A stretch of DNA of 64,000 nucleotides from Actinoplanes sp. DH11. GTDB lineage: Bacteria > Actinomycetota > Actinomycetes > Mycobacteriales > Micromonosporaceae. The position numbers and the translations under genes were made by a program. Below the pieces are notes generated by a model, which was given only the letters and a program-made list of their open reading frames with translations, did no database searches and was not told the DNA's origin. Every line of letters starts with the position of its first letter. The stretch's first letter is position 1. The DNA lies in the NCBI RefSeq assembly GCF_020873875.1, contig NZ_JAHWGU010000017.1, forward strand, positions 124,001 to 188,000. Reading direction: 5' to 3'. Positions 8,300 to 16,076 of this stretch are shown here, piece after piece.

Positions 8300-9954
8300 C
8301 GGCCGTTGTCAGCCAGGACCTTGGCGTAGAACTCGCGGGCCGCGTCGCCACCGCCGGACTTCCACTCCGCGATCACCTTGGGCAGGTCGGAGAGGGGACG
8401 CCGGCCACGCTGAATGTCAGTGATCTTGTCGTCGGTGGGCTGCTGGATGGCCGCCTGCTGCGTCGGCACCTCGACCTTGATGCCCTCCCACGGGTTCTTC
8501 TCGAGGTACTTCGTGGCGTCGTTCCCCCAGTTCACGAAGTCGGCCGCGTAGTTCGGGATGTCCGGGCCACCGACGATGACCGCGGGACGGCCACCGGTGA
8601 AGACGAACTGGTTCGCGAACTCCTTGACGTAGAGGTCGTTGGTGACCGGCGCGCCACTGGCGTCCCGCTTGAAGTGGGTGCCCTCGACGCCGTAGTTGTA
8701 GAGCTCGTACTCCTTGGTGCCGAACGGTGCGGCGACGTAGTTGAGCACCCGTAACAGCTCCTGGGTGCGCTCCTGCCCGAGCCCCTTCTTCACGAAGGTC
8801 CACATGATCGACGGGGTGCTGGCCCACCGCACCGGCGGCTTGCCGGCGTCCGCGCCGAAGACCTTGACGGCCTGCATGTCGAAGCCGGGCGTGGTCGCGA
8901 TCGCCGGCCGCAGCACCTCTTTCCAGGCGCCGCCGCCGTCGGCGAACATGAAGATCTTGCCGCCCTTGAACAGGGTCTTGACGTCGCCGCCCTTGGTGCT
9001 CGCCAAATCCGGGTGGATCAGCTTCTCGGCGTAGATCCGGCTCATGAACTCGACGGCCCGCTGGTACTCCGGTGTCTCGTACCGGTGATAGACCTTGCCG
9101 TCGGCGCCCTTGGCCCAGCCGTTCTGCGACCCGGTGTTGCCGCAGATCTGCAGCACCTCCTGGAAGATGTCGCCGAACGCCCACTCACCGGCGTCCGGGT
9201 TCGTCATCTTCTTGCCGAACTCGTAGAGCTCGTCGAGGCTGGCCGGCGCGGCCATCCCGCGCTTGTCGGCGACGTCCTTGCGGTAGAAGAGCAGCGTGGG
9301 GTACGGCGAGTCGGTCGGGAACGGGACGGCCATCAGCTTCCCGCCCCAGACCGAGTCCTGCCAGGCCTTCGTGTCCAGGCCGGCGAGCAGGGGGTACGCG
9401 TTGACGTTGTCCCCGGACAGGTAGGGCGTGAGGTCCTCGAACAGCGCGTGCACGCCGTCGCTGAACCGGGCCAGCTTGTTGATCTCCCAGCCCGGGATGC
9501 AGGTCAGGTCGGGCACGTCCCGGGCGCCGAGCATGGTGTTCAGCTTGTCGCCGTAGGTGTTGCCGTCCTGGATGCTGAAGTTCAGCGTCCCGCCCATGTC
9601 CGCGGCGACCGCCTGGACCAGCTTGTTCTCGGTCGGCGGCGCCGGCCCCCACCAGGGCGTCGTCACACTGATCGGCTGACCGCTGGTGATCGGCTTCGCG
9701 GTCACCGCGTCGGCGAGGGTCGCGGGGTACTTGACGTACCCGTCGGCCATCGGCCGGACACCCTTGACGTCCGGCGGGACCAGGGTGGAGTCCTTGAACG
9801 CGGGCACCACGCCGGCGGCCTGCTCGGCGGTCGTCGCCGAGCCCGCCCGGCTCGGGTCCTTGCTGCATCCGGTGAGCAGCCCGCCGCCGGCCACGGAGGC
9901 CGCGCCGAGGCCGATCAGCCCGAGGAAGTTTCGCCTGTTCGTCGACGCGCCCAC
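8296..9954 (-). CDS. Extracellular sugar-binding lipoprotein, LplA type
   Basis: 552 residues. The N-terminus has a twin-arginine signal (NRRNFLGL) followed by a hydrophobic stretch and the lipobox LLTGC, so the folded protein is exported by Tat and anchored as a lipoprotein. The size is typical of oligosaccharide binding proteins of the LplA group, larger than MalE-type proteins. It is the first gene of the three-gene importer operon. Its promoter lies in the 9955-10121 spacer, shared divergently with the ROK regulator and containing an operator-like site. The ligand is probably an oligosaccharide later processed by the GH42, GH95 and GH3 enzymes around it; this is inferred from context. Confidence 0.93.
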   Translation of the reverse strand: MGASTNRRNFLGLIGLGAASVAGGGLLTGCSKDPSRAGSATTAEQAAGVVPAFKDSTLVPPDVKGVRPMADGYVKYPATLADAVTAKPITSGQPISVTTPWWGPAPPTENKLVQAVAADMGGTLNFSIQDGNTYGDKLNTMLGARDVPDLTCIPGWEINKLARFSDGVHALFEDLTPYLSGDNVNAYPLLAGLDTKAWQDSVWGGKLMAVPFPTDSPYPTLLFYRKDVADKRGMAAPASLDELYEFGKKMTNPDAGEWAFGDIFQEVLQICGNTGSQNGWAKGADGKVYHRYETPEYQRAVEFMSRIYAEKLIHPDLASTKGGDVKTLFKGGKIFMFADGGGAWKEVLRPAIATTPGFDMQAVKVFGADAGKPPVRWASTPSIMWTFVKKGLGQERTQELLRVLNYVAAPFGTKEYELYNYGVEGTHFKRDASGAPVTNDLYVKEFANQFVFTGGRPAVIVGGPDIPNYAADFVNWGNDATKYLEKNPWEGIKVEVPTQQAAIQQPTDDKITDIQRGRRPLSDLPKVIAEWKSGGGDAAREFYAKVLADNGR

Positions 9955-9977
9955 GGCGCACCTGCCTTCCGAAATGG

Positions 9978-10007
9978 CTTAAGTTTGGTTAGCGTCTAAA
10001 CTAAGTA
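9978..10007. promoter_or_regulatory. Operator-like site between the ABC operon and the ROK regulator gene
   Basis: CTTAAGTTTG at 9978-9987 and TCTAAACTAAGTA at 9995-10007 form an imperfect inverted repeat (CTTAAGTTT against AAACTAAG). A smaller palindrome, TTAGCGTCTAA, sits in the middle. The half-sites are nearly identical to those at 4234-4260. The position between the binding-protein gene and the regulator gene suits autoregulation plus control of import. Assignment to the ROK regulator is inference from context. Confidence 0.6.
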
Positions 10008-10121
10008 CATCGAAGACAAGCTAACTGACGTGTGGTGCGGGCGACAAGGATCACTTGGGAGCGCGACCATGGAGCCGATGGCAAGATGGCGGAGAAAATC
10101 CGGTGGAGAGCGGAGCTCGAT

Positions 10122-11387
10122 GTGAGGACCACGCAGGCCGAACCCCAGCCGGCCGGCTTCACCGACGTGCGCGCCACGAATCTCGCCGTGGTCCTGCGTC
10201 ACCTGCGGACGAACGGGCCGAGCTCCCGCGCCGCGATCGCCGCCTCCACCGGCCTCAACAAGGCCACCGTCTCCAGCCTGACCGGCGACCTCATCGACCA
10301 GCGGCTGCTTCGCGAGACCGGGTCGAGCGGGAACCGGATCGGACGCCCGGGGACCGCGCTGGCGCTGGACGGTTCGGCATACGCGGCGATCGGCATCCAG
10401 GTCGCGGCCGACCACCTGACCGCGCTCGCCGTCGACTTCGCCGGTGACCAGCTGCTCCTCTGGCACCGGGCGCTCTCCCTGAGCGGCGGCCGCGCGGTCG
10501 CCGCGATCATCGCCCTGGCCCAGCGCGCCGCCACCCGGGTCCGGCAACAGGGCCGCACCGTCCTCGGCATCACCCTCGCCGTCCCCGGCCTCGTCGACGA
10601 GCAGGGCACTGTCCGGCTCTCCCCCGCCCTCGGCTGGTCCGACCTGGACCTGCGCGGCCCGGTCGCCGGTTCGCTGCGTCAGCCGGGCCTCGTCGTGACC
10701 GTCGCGAACCAGGCGGCCTTGGCCGCCCTCGCCTGCTTCCGGCGGCAGTCGAACCTCACCCACGCGCCGGGCGACGGCCCGGCGGCGAACGGCGGCCCGG
10801 GGGCGCGGAGCGACCAGGCGGCGAACGGCCGGCTCGCGCCGGAGGGCGATCTCATCCTGGTGAGCGGCGCCGCCGGGATGGAGGCCGGGGTCATCACCGG
10901 CGGCCGCCCGCTGCACGGCGCTCGCGGGTTCACCGGTCAGATCGGCCGGTTCGCCCTCGGCCCGGCCGGCAGTCCCACCCTGGCCGACCTGGCCGGCGTC
11001 GAACCGCTGGTGCGCCGCGCGCTGCCCGATTTCGACCCGCAGTCGCTGACCGACCTCGGCCCGGCCGTGGAACAGGTCGCCGTGCTCGCCCGTGCCGCCG
11101 ACGCCGGCGCCCTGGCCGCCCTCCGCGACACCGGCCGCCACCTGGGCCAGGGTCTCGCCATCCTGGCGAACCTCACCGACCCGTCGATGATCGTCCTGGG
11201 CGATCACTACGCGACTCTCGCCGAGTGGCTGGTCCCGGCCGCCGAGGTCGAACTGGCAGCGCATCTGCTCGCGCCGGCGCCGGCCCGGATCGTCGCCTCC
11301 GAGCTGGGATCGCACGCCGGCGCACTGGGCGCGGCACTGTCGCATCTGGACCGGGTCGATACTGGGAGCCTTCCCACGGCGGTGTAA
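10122..11387 (+). CDS. ROK-family transcriptional regulator
   Basis: 421 residues from the GTG at 10122, which has GGAG six bases upstream; earlier ATGs in the frame (10032, 10086) lack a good ribosome binding site. A winged helix-turn-helix (about residues 15-75, with GPSSRAAIAASTGLNKATVS) precedes a ROK domain. The ROK domain has lost the ATP-binding DxGGT loop, and the zinc motif CxCGxxGC is absent: only one cysteine remains in the whole protein. It should therefore be a pure sugar-responsive repressor with no kinase activity. It is transcribed away from the importer operon and towards the GH3 gene, and is the best candidate to control this sugar locus. Confidence 0.88.
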   Translation: MRTTQAEPQPAGFTDVRATNLAVVLRHLRTNGPSSRAAIAASTGLNKATVSSLTGDLIDQRLLRETGSSGNRIGRPGTALALDGSAYAAIGIQVAADHLTALAVDFAGDQLLLWHRALSLSGGRAVAAIIALAQRAATRVRQQGRTVLGITLAVPGLVDEQGTVRLSPALGWSDLDLRGPVAGSLRQPGLVVTVANQAALAALACFRRQSNLTHAPGDGPAANGGPGARSDQAANGRLAPEGDLILVSGAAGMEAGVITGGRPLHGARGFTGQIGRFALGPAGSPTLADLAGVEPLVRRALPDFDPQSLTDLGPAVEQVAVLARAADAGALAALRDTGRHLGQGLAILANLTDPSMIVLGDHYATLAEWLVPAAEVELAAHLLAPAPARIVASELGSHAGALGAALSHLDRVDTGSLPTAV

Positions 11388-11483
11388 CAATCGATACCCG
11401 TTACTCCTTGACCGGCGCGGGACGGGGTGCGAGCCTCAGGGAACCCGACCGAAACATTCGCGAAATCACTCGCGCGCTCGGTT

Positions 11484-11499
11484 GTCGAAGCGCTTCGAC
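11484..11499. promoter_or_regulatory. Perfect 16-bp palindrome upstream of GH3 (LacI-family-type operator)
   Basis: GTCGAAGCGCTTCGAC is a perfect palindrome with the AGCGCT core typical of LacI-family operators. It lies 57 bases upstream of the GTG chosen for the GH3 gene, which supports that start over the upstream ATG at 11427 that would place the palindrome inside the coding region. No LacI-type regulator gene is in the window. Confidence 0.6.
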
Positions 11500-11555
11500 T
11501 GTCCGGTCCCGACAGCCGGCTCCGACAGCCCGGCTCGGCCCCGAAGGAACGCGTT

Positions 11556-14453
11556 GTGACCGATTCCCCCGCTTCGCGCGACGCCGATCGCGACACCTTC
11601 CGCGACCCCCAGCAGAAGGTTGCCGCGCGCGTCTCCGACCTCCTCGGCCGGCTGAGCCTCGCCGAGAAGATCGGCCTGCTCAACCAGCACCAGGCCGCGA
11701 TACCCCGGCTCGGCGTCGGCCCGTTCCGCACCGGGACCGAGGCCCTGCACGGCGTCGCCTGGCTCGGCACCGCCACCACCTTCCCCCAGGCGATCGGCCT
11801 GGCCAGCAGCTGGGACCCGGAACTGCTGCGCCGGGTCGGCGAGGCGGTCGGCACCGAGGTCCGGGCCATGCACCACCGCGACCCGGAGAACGTCGGGCTC
11901 AACGTCTGGGCGCCGGTGGTGAACCCGTTGCGCGACCCGCGGTGGGGACGCAACGAGGAGGGCTACTCCGAGGACCCCTGGCTGACCGGCGTGCTGAGCA
12001 CCGCGTACTCCCGCGGGCTGCGCGGTGATCACCCGCTCCGGCTGCGCACCGCGCCGACGCTCAAGCATTTCCTCGCGTACAACAACGAGACCGACCGCTG
12101 CCTCACCTCGAGCAACCTGCCGCCGCGGGTGCTGCACGAGTACGAGCTGCCGGCCTTCCGCCCCGCGCTCGCCGACGGTGCCGCGGTCGCCGTGATGGCG
12201 TCGTACAACCTGGTCAACGGCCGCCCCGCCCACCTGAGCCCGCTCATCGACGAGTGCCTGCGATCCTGGTCGGCGGAGGACGTCCTGGTCGTCGGGGATG
12301 CCTGGGCGGTGCACAACCTGGCCGGCGACCAGCGGCTGTTCGACGACCACGTGACCGGGTTCGCGGCCGCCCTGCGCGCCGGCGTCGACTGCGTCACCGA
12401 GGACCTGCCCGCCACCCTGGCCAACTTCACGGCCGCCTGCGAGCGCGGCCTGATCACCGAGTCCGACGTGGACGCCGCTGTCCGGCGGATCCTCGCGATC
12501 CGGTTCCGGCTGGGTGAGTTCGACGCGGGCGCGGACCCGTACCGGCACATCGGGCCGGACGTGATCGACTGCGCGGACCACCGGGGGCTCTCGCGGCAGG
12601 CCGCCCGGGCGTCCGCCGTGCTGCTGCACAACGACGGCATCCTGCCGCTCGACCCGGGCACCACCGGCCGCGTCGCCGTCGTCGGGCCGCTCGGCGACAC
12701 CCTGTTCGAGGACTGGTACAGCGGCACCCCGCCCTACCGCACGACGCTGCGCGACGGCATCGCCGCCCGGATCGGCGCCGGCTCGGTGGTCTTCGCGGAG
12801 GGCGTCGACCGGGTGACCTTGCGCTGCGCCGCCGGCTTGCTCTTCGCGACACCGCAGGGACCTCTGGGCGTACGGGCGGACGACGATCTCCCGGACGACG
12901 ATCTCCCGGACGACGATCTCCCGGACCACCCCGGCACCGTCTTCGACCTGCTGGACTGGGGCGAGGAGACCGTCTCGCTGCGGGTGAACGGCCGCTGCGT
13001 CGGCGCCGACGGCCTGGGCCCCGGCGACCACCTGCTGATCAACGACCGGCCGGGGCCGAACGGCTGGGAGGTACGGGAGACGTTCCGGTTCGTGCCGGCG
13101 CCGGACGGTGTGCTGCTCCACCACGTGCAGAGCGACCGCTTCCTGGTCGCCGGCGCGGACGGGCTGGTCCGGACCGCCGCGACCGGACCGGCGGACGCGA
13201 CAGTGTTCACCGTGGACCTGCTCGTCGACGGCGTCGCGGCGGCCGCCGCCGTGGCCGCGTCGGCGGACGTGGTCCTGCTCGCCCTCGGCAACCATCCGCT
13301 TGTCGCCGGGCGGGAGACCGCCGACCGGCGCGACCTCGAACTGCCGGGCACCCAGGACGATCTGCTGCGCGCCGTGGCGGCCGTCAACTCGCGGACCGTG
13401 CTCGTGCTGACCAGCAGTTACCCGTACGCCATCGGGTGGGCTCTGGAAAATCTGCCGGCCGTGCTCTGGTCCGCGCACGGTGGCCAGGAGCACGGCGGCG
13501 CCCTCGCCGACGTCCTGTTCGGCAGCGACGCGACCGGCGACCTCGTCGAACCGGCCGGCCGGCTGACCCAGACCTGGTACGCCGATGACGGCGACCTGCC
13601 GGACCTGCTCGACTACGACATCGTCGCGTCCGACGCCACGTACCTCTACTACCGCGGCACCCCGCTCCTGCCGTTCGGCCACGGTCTCGGATACACCCGG
13701 TTCCACTACACGGACCTGCGCCTCAGCAGCGACGACGTCGACCCCGCCGGCCGCGTCACCGTCACCGTCGACGTCGTCAACACCGGCGACCGCCCCGGCG
13801 CCGAGGTGGTGCAGTTCTACACCCGTCAGCAGCACTCCCGGGTGAAGCAGCCGCTGCGCCGGCTCCGCGGGTTCCGCCGCATCCACCTCCAACCGGGCGC
13901 CGGCACCACCGTCAGCCTCACCCTGGACGCCGCCGACCTGGCGTTCTGGGACGTCACGAGGTCGCGCTGGGTGGTCGAGGACGCCACGCACACCATCGCC
14001 GTGGGCCGCTCCAGCACCGACTGGCGGCGCACCGCGACGCTGCGCGTGCGAGGCGAGCACATCCCGGCCCGCTGCCCCCGGTCGGGCCTGCGGTTCGCCG
14101 ACAACGACGGGTACGACCTGACGGCCCCCGTGACCCTGCCCGGCCTCCCGGTCGATGCGGTGCGCAGCACCGGTCCCGGGGCCTGGACCGTCTTCGACGA
14201 CGTCGACCTGGGGCGCGGGCTGACCCGGGTGACGGCGGGTGTCGCCGCCACCGGACCGGGAGCCACCCTGACGCTGCGCCTCGACGACCCGCTCGACGGC
14301 CCGGTGCTGGCCACCGTGCCGGTGCCGGTGTCGGCAGGCCTCGACCCGGTCCCGGAGACGTCGGCCAAAATCGATCCCCTTCCCGGCCGGCACGCGGTGT
14401 TCGCCCAGTTCAGCCACGCCGGCCTGACCGCGACGGTGCTGACCTTCAGCTGA
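11556..14453 (+). CDS. GH3 family beta-glycosidase (beta-glucosidase/beta-xylosidase) with C-terminal CBM6-like domain
   Basis: 965 residues from GTG 11556, preceded by AAGGA. The N-terminal barrel carries NVWAPVVNPLRDPRWGRNEE and KHF near residue 170. The expected nucleophile aspartate is about D248 in VVGDAWAV; the usual SDW is changed to GDAW. The alpha/beta sandwich, a fibronectin III-like domain (around PFGHGLGYTRF) and a terminal beta domain resembling CBM6 follow. An insert between the first two domains starts with three copies of a DDDLP repeat (15-bp DNA repeats at 12877-12921) and holds a beta-rich lectin-like segment. There is no signal peptide, so it is likely cytosolic and completes oligosaccharide breakdown. 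Specificity between xylose and glucose is unresolved. Confidence 0.88.
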   Translation: MTDSPASRDADRDTFRDPQQKVAARVSDLLGRLSLAEKIGLLNQHQAAIPRLGVGPFRTGTEALHGVAWLGTATTFPQAIGLASSWDPELLRRVGEAVGTEVRAMHHRDPENVGLNVWAPVVNPLRDPRWGRNEEGYSEDPWLTGVLSTAYSRGLRGDHPLRLRTAPTLKHFLAYNNETDRCLTSSNLPPRVLHEYELPAFRPALADGAAVAVMASYNLVNGRPAHLSPLIDECLRSWSAEDVLVVGDAWAVHNLAGDQRLFDDHVTGFAAALRAGVDCVTEDLPATLANFTAACERGLITESDVDAAVRRILAIRFRLGEFDAGADPYRHIGPDVIDCADHRGLSRQAARASAVLLHNDGILPLDPGTTGRVAVVGPLGDTLFEDWYSGTPPYRTTLRDGIAARIGAGSVVFAEGVDRVTLRCAAGLLFATPQGPLGVRADDDLPDDDLPDDDLPDHPGTVFDLLDWGEETVSLRVNGRCVGADGLGPGDHLLINDRPGPNGWEVRETFRFVPAPDGVLLHHVQSDRFLVAGADGLVRTAATGPADATVFTVDLLVDGVAAAAAVAASADVVLLALGNHPLVAGRETADRRDLELPGTQDDLLRAVAAVNSRTVLVLTSSYPYAIGWALENLPAVLWSAHGGQEHGGALADVLFGSDATGDLVEPAGRLTQTWYADDGDLPDLLDYDIVASDATYLYYRGTPLLPFGHGLGYTRFHYTDLRLSSDDVDPAGRVTVTVDVVNTGDRPGAEVVQFYTRQQHSRVKQPLRRLRGFRRIHLQPGAGTTVSLTLDAADLAFWDVTRSRWVVEDATHTIAVGRSSTDWRRTATLRVRGEHIPARCPRSGLRFADNDGYDLTAPVTLPGLPVDAVRSTGPGAWTVFDDVDLGRGLTRVTAGVAATGPGATLTLRLDDPLDGPVLATVPVPVSAGLDPVPETSAKIDPLPGRHAVFAQFSHAGLTATVLTFS

Positions 14454-14485
14454 TCCGCGCTTGCTCACTGTCCACATCGCAGGTA

Positions 14486-14501
14486 CTTTCCAAATGGAAA
14501 G
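14486..14501. promoter_or_regulatory. Inverted repeat CTTTCC-AAAT-GGAAAG before a membrane protein/wHTH pair
   Basis: A perfect six-base inverted repeat with a four-base centre overlaps the ribosome binding site region of the gene starting at 14509. It is a plausible autoregulatory operator for the winged-helix protein encoded second in this two-gene operon. This is inference from position and symmetry. Confidence 0.4.
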
Positions 14502-14508
14502 GAGAGCG

Positions 14509-14997
14509 ATGACCGACATGACTCACGCGGCGGCCACCGAGGCCCTGACCGCGGCGGACCAGGGACTCCGGCGGGGCGCAGGCGCCGTCCGGCCCCGCAA
14601 CACCACGCGGTTCGTGCTGGTCACCGGCCTGCTCTCGATCGCCGTGGGCACAACTTTCGACATCCCGGCGTCGCTGTGGGGCGTCGGTGCGATCCTGCGC
14701 TTCCCGCTGCCCCTGGTGATCTGCGCGGGGTGGGCCCTCTACGTCCGCCGGGAGTGGCCGGCCCGGCCACGGCCGGCGGGGTACGGGCGCGTCGTCGTCA
14801 CCGCGTTCTTCGCCCTGCACCTGCTGTGCTTCGCGGCGGCGTCCCTCGCCGGCATCGCGCTGCGCGAGGCCGGAACCCCGCTCCCCTTCACCGCCGCGGG
14901 CCTGGTCTACGCCCTGCTGATGATCCCCGCGGTGGCCTTCGCCGCGCACCGGCTCGCTCCCCGCTACGCCGACCGGATGGCCCGGCAACCTCGATGA
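14509..14997 (+). CDS. Small four-helix membrane protein, function unknown
   Basis: 162 residues from the ATG at 14509, which has a strong GGAAAGGAG ribosome binding site. After a 35-residue polar N-terminus there are four predicted membrane segments (roughly residues 37-58, 62-78, 93-115, 122-142) and a short basic tail. I do not recognise a named family. Its stop overlaps the start of the winged-helix regulator gene by four bases (ATGA), so the two are translationally coupled. This membrane protein plus regulator arrangement is frequent in actinobacteria. The regulator may sense or control this membrane protein, but no function can be stated. Confidence 0.75.
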   Translation: MTDMTHAAATEALTAADQGLRRGAGAVRPRNTTRFVLVTGLLSIAVGTTFDIPASLWGVGAILRFPLPLVICAGWALYVRREWPARPRPAGYGRVVVTAFFALHLLCFAAASLAGIALREAGTPLPFTAAGLVYALLMIPAVAFAAHRLAPRYADRMARQPR

Positions 14998-15488
14998 CGA
15001 CCGAGCCGGAACTGAACCCGGTCATCAACACCACCACCCGGCTCACCGTCATGGCGGTGCTGGCCGCGGTCGAGGAGATGGAGTTCGGCGCCACCCGGGA
15101 CGCGGCAGGCATCAGCGACTCGGTCCTCTCCAAACAGGCCACCGCGCTGGAACGAGCCGGCTACCTGACCGTACGCAAGGGCAGCATCGGCCGCCGGCCA
15201 CGCACCTGGCTGTCCCTGACCACCGGCGGCCGCACGGCCATCCGGAACCACATCGCCGCACTGCGGCACCTGCTGGCCCGCGCCGAGGCCCCACCACAGC
15301 CGACGGCGGGAGCGGCGGGAGCGGCGCAGCCGACGGCGGGAGCGGCGCAGCCGACGGCGGGAGCGGCGGGAGCGGCGCAGCCGACGGCGGGAGCGGCGGA
15401 AGCGGCGCAGCCAGCGGCGGGAGCGGCGGAAGCGGCGCAGCCAGCGGCGGGAGCGGCGGGAGCGGCGCAGCCGGCGGCGACCGGCTGA
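14994..15488 (+). CDS. Winged-helix transcriptional regulator with repetitive Ala/Gly/Pro tail
   Basis: 164 residues. Residues 10-95 form a MarR/PadR-like winged helix of the HTH_27 type (NTTTRLTVMAVLAAVEEMEF, then SDSVLSKQATALERAGYLTV and the wing KGSIGRRPRTWLSLT). From about residue 100 the protein becomes a low-complexity tail of AAGAAQPTAG-like units encoded by about six tandem DNA repeats. The tail has no hydrophobic segment and is probably a flexible, recently expanded extension. The start overlaps the upstream membrane-protein stop by four bases. Confidence 0.82.
   Translation: MTTEPELNPVINTTTRLTVMAVLAAVEEMEFGATRDAAGISDSVLSKQATALERAGYLTVRKGSIGRRPRTWLSLTTGGRTAIRNHIAALRHLLARAEAPPQPTAGAAGAAQPTAGAAQPTAGAAGAAQPTAGAAEAAQPAAGAAEAAQPAAGAAGAAQPAATG
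15300..15480 (+). repeat. In-frame minisatellite (30/21-bp units) inside the wHTH gene
   Basis: About six units built from CCGACGGCGGGAGCGG-type blocks: five of 30 bp and one shortened to 21 bp (15330-15350). All are multiples of three, so the frame is kept. The units encode the AAGAAQP-rich tail. Near-identity of the units suggests recent slippage, so copy number probably varies between strains. Confidence 0.85.
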
Positions 15489-15533
15489 CTGCGGCGCCGG
15501 TCGCATGACCTCGCAAATCCGGCACCGGTGGCG

Positions 15534-15660
15534 TCACTGAACGCGGCCCCGGTGGGCGGGCAGGCGGGATGTCGGCCGGTGGTGGGCGAGGCGCACGAGG
15601 GCGGCGTTGTAGTTCTTGCCCTCGGGTCCCCTGCGGCCGCCGCGGTCGGTTGCGTGGCGT
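15534..15660 (-). pseudogene. Probable 3' remnant of an IS110-type transposase
   Basis: On the minus strand an open stretch ends at a stop codon at 15534-15536 and reads RRGPEGKNYNAALVRLAHHR shortly before it. The pattern EGKxxNAALxxLAxxR resembles the C-terminal end of IS110/IS116 transposases (Transposase_20), which commonly have RAEGKxHNAALxxLARRR. Nothing upstream continues the transposase, because the 77-bp palindromic element starts at 15661 and interrupts it. It is read as a decayed mobile-element fragment; the match is short, so it stays tentative. Confidence 0.35.
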
Positions 15661-15737
15661 TGTTGATCTGCTAGCGCTACGAAATCGCTGTGATCATGGG
15701 GTTAAAACCGCGATTTCGCATCGCTAGCAGATCAACA
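15661..15737. repeat. 77-bp nested palindromic element, copy 1
   Basis: Perfect 16-bp terminal inverted repeats, TGTTGATCTGCTAGCG (15661-15676) and its complement (15722-15737), enclose a second perfect pair, GAAATCGC (15681-15688) and GCGATTTC (15710-15717). The 21-base centre is asymmetric. A second copy of exactly the same length lies at 57185-57261 in the opposite orientation, with 71 of 77 positions identical. A folded RNA or cruciform would be very stable. It is likely a REP/MITE-like non-autonomous repeat. Confidence 0.85.
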
Positions 15738-16076
15738 TCTCGACGAGGACGGCGCGACCGGGACCGCCAGAGGACACGGGAGTGGATTCGCGGGCGGTGT
15801 CGGCTGGGTGGCGATCGGGGCGCGGCGACCCCGGGCGCGTGACCCGGGGCTCGGCGGCCCAGGCGCGCCGCCTTCCCCCCGACGTCGCCTGCCCTCTCGG
15901 TCGACGGCGGCGTCGACTGCCGGCAGCCACGTCACGAAGGACCCTCCGCGGATGGCCGTGTCGCTGTCAGCGGTCCATCGACGCCGCCCGGCCCGGTGAC
16001 AACACCCCCGAACGACAGGGGCAGCAAGGCCGGGCGGCTGAGCGATGCCCGGCCGAAGACGATCAACAGAGCGCGG
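15738..16076. other. Gene-free stretch
   Basis: No frame here shows conserved protein features, and the short open frames are Arg/Pro/Gly-rich shadows of high GC. No convincing promoter or terminator was seen. It separates the 77-bp palindrome from the 3' end of the GH5 gene. Confidence 0.5.

Noticed and set aside
11427..11555. N-terminal extension of GH3 from the ATG at 11427
   Set aside because: It would encode a non-conserved Arg/Ser-rich segment and would include the perfect operator palindrome. GTG 11556 has a ribosome binding site and begins just before the conserved domain.
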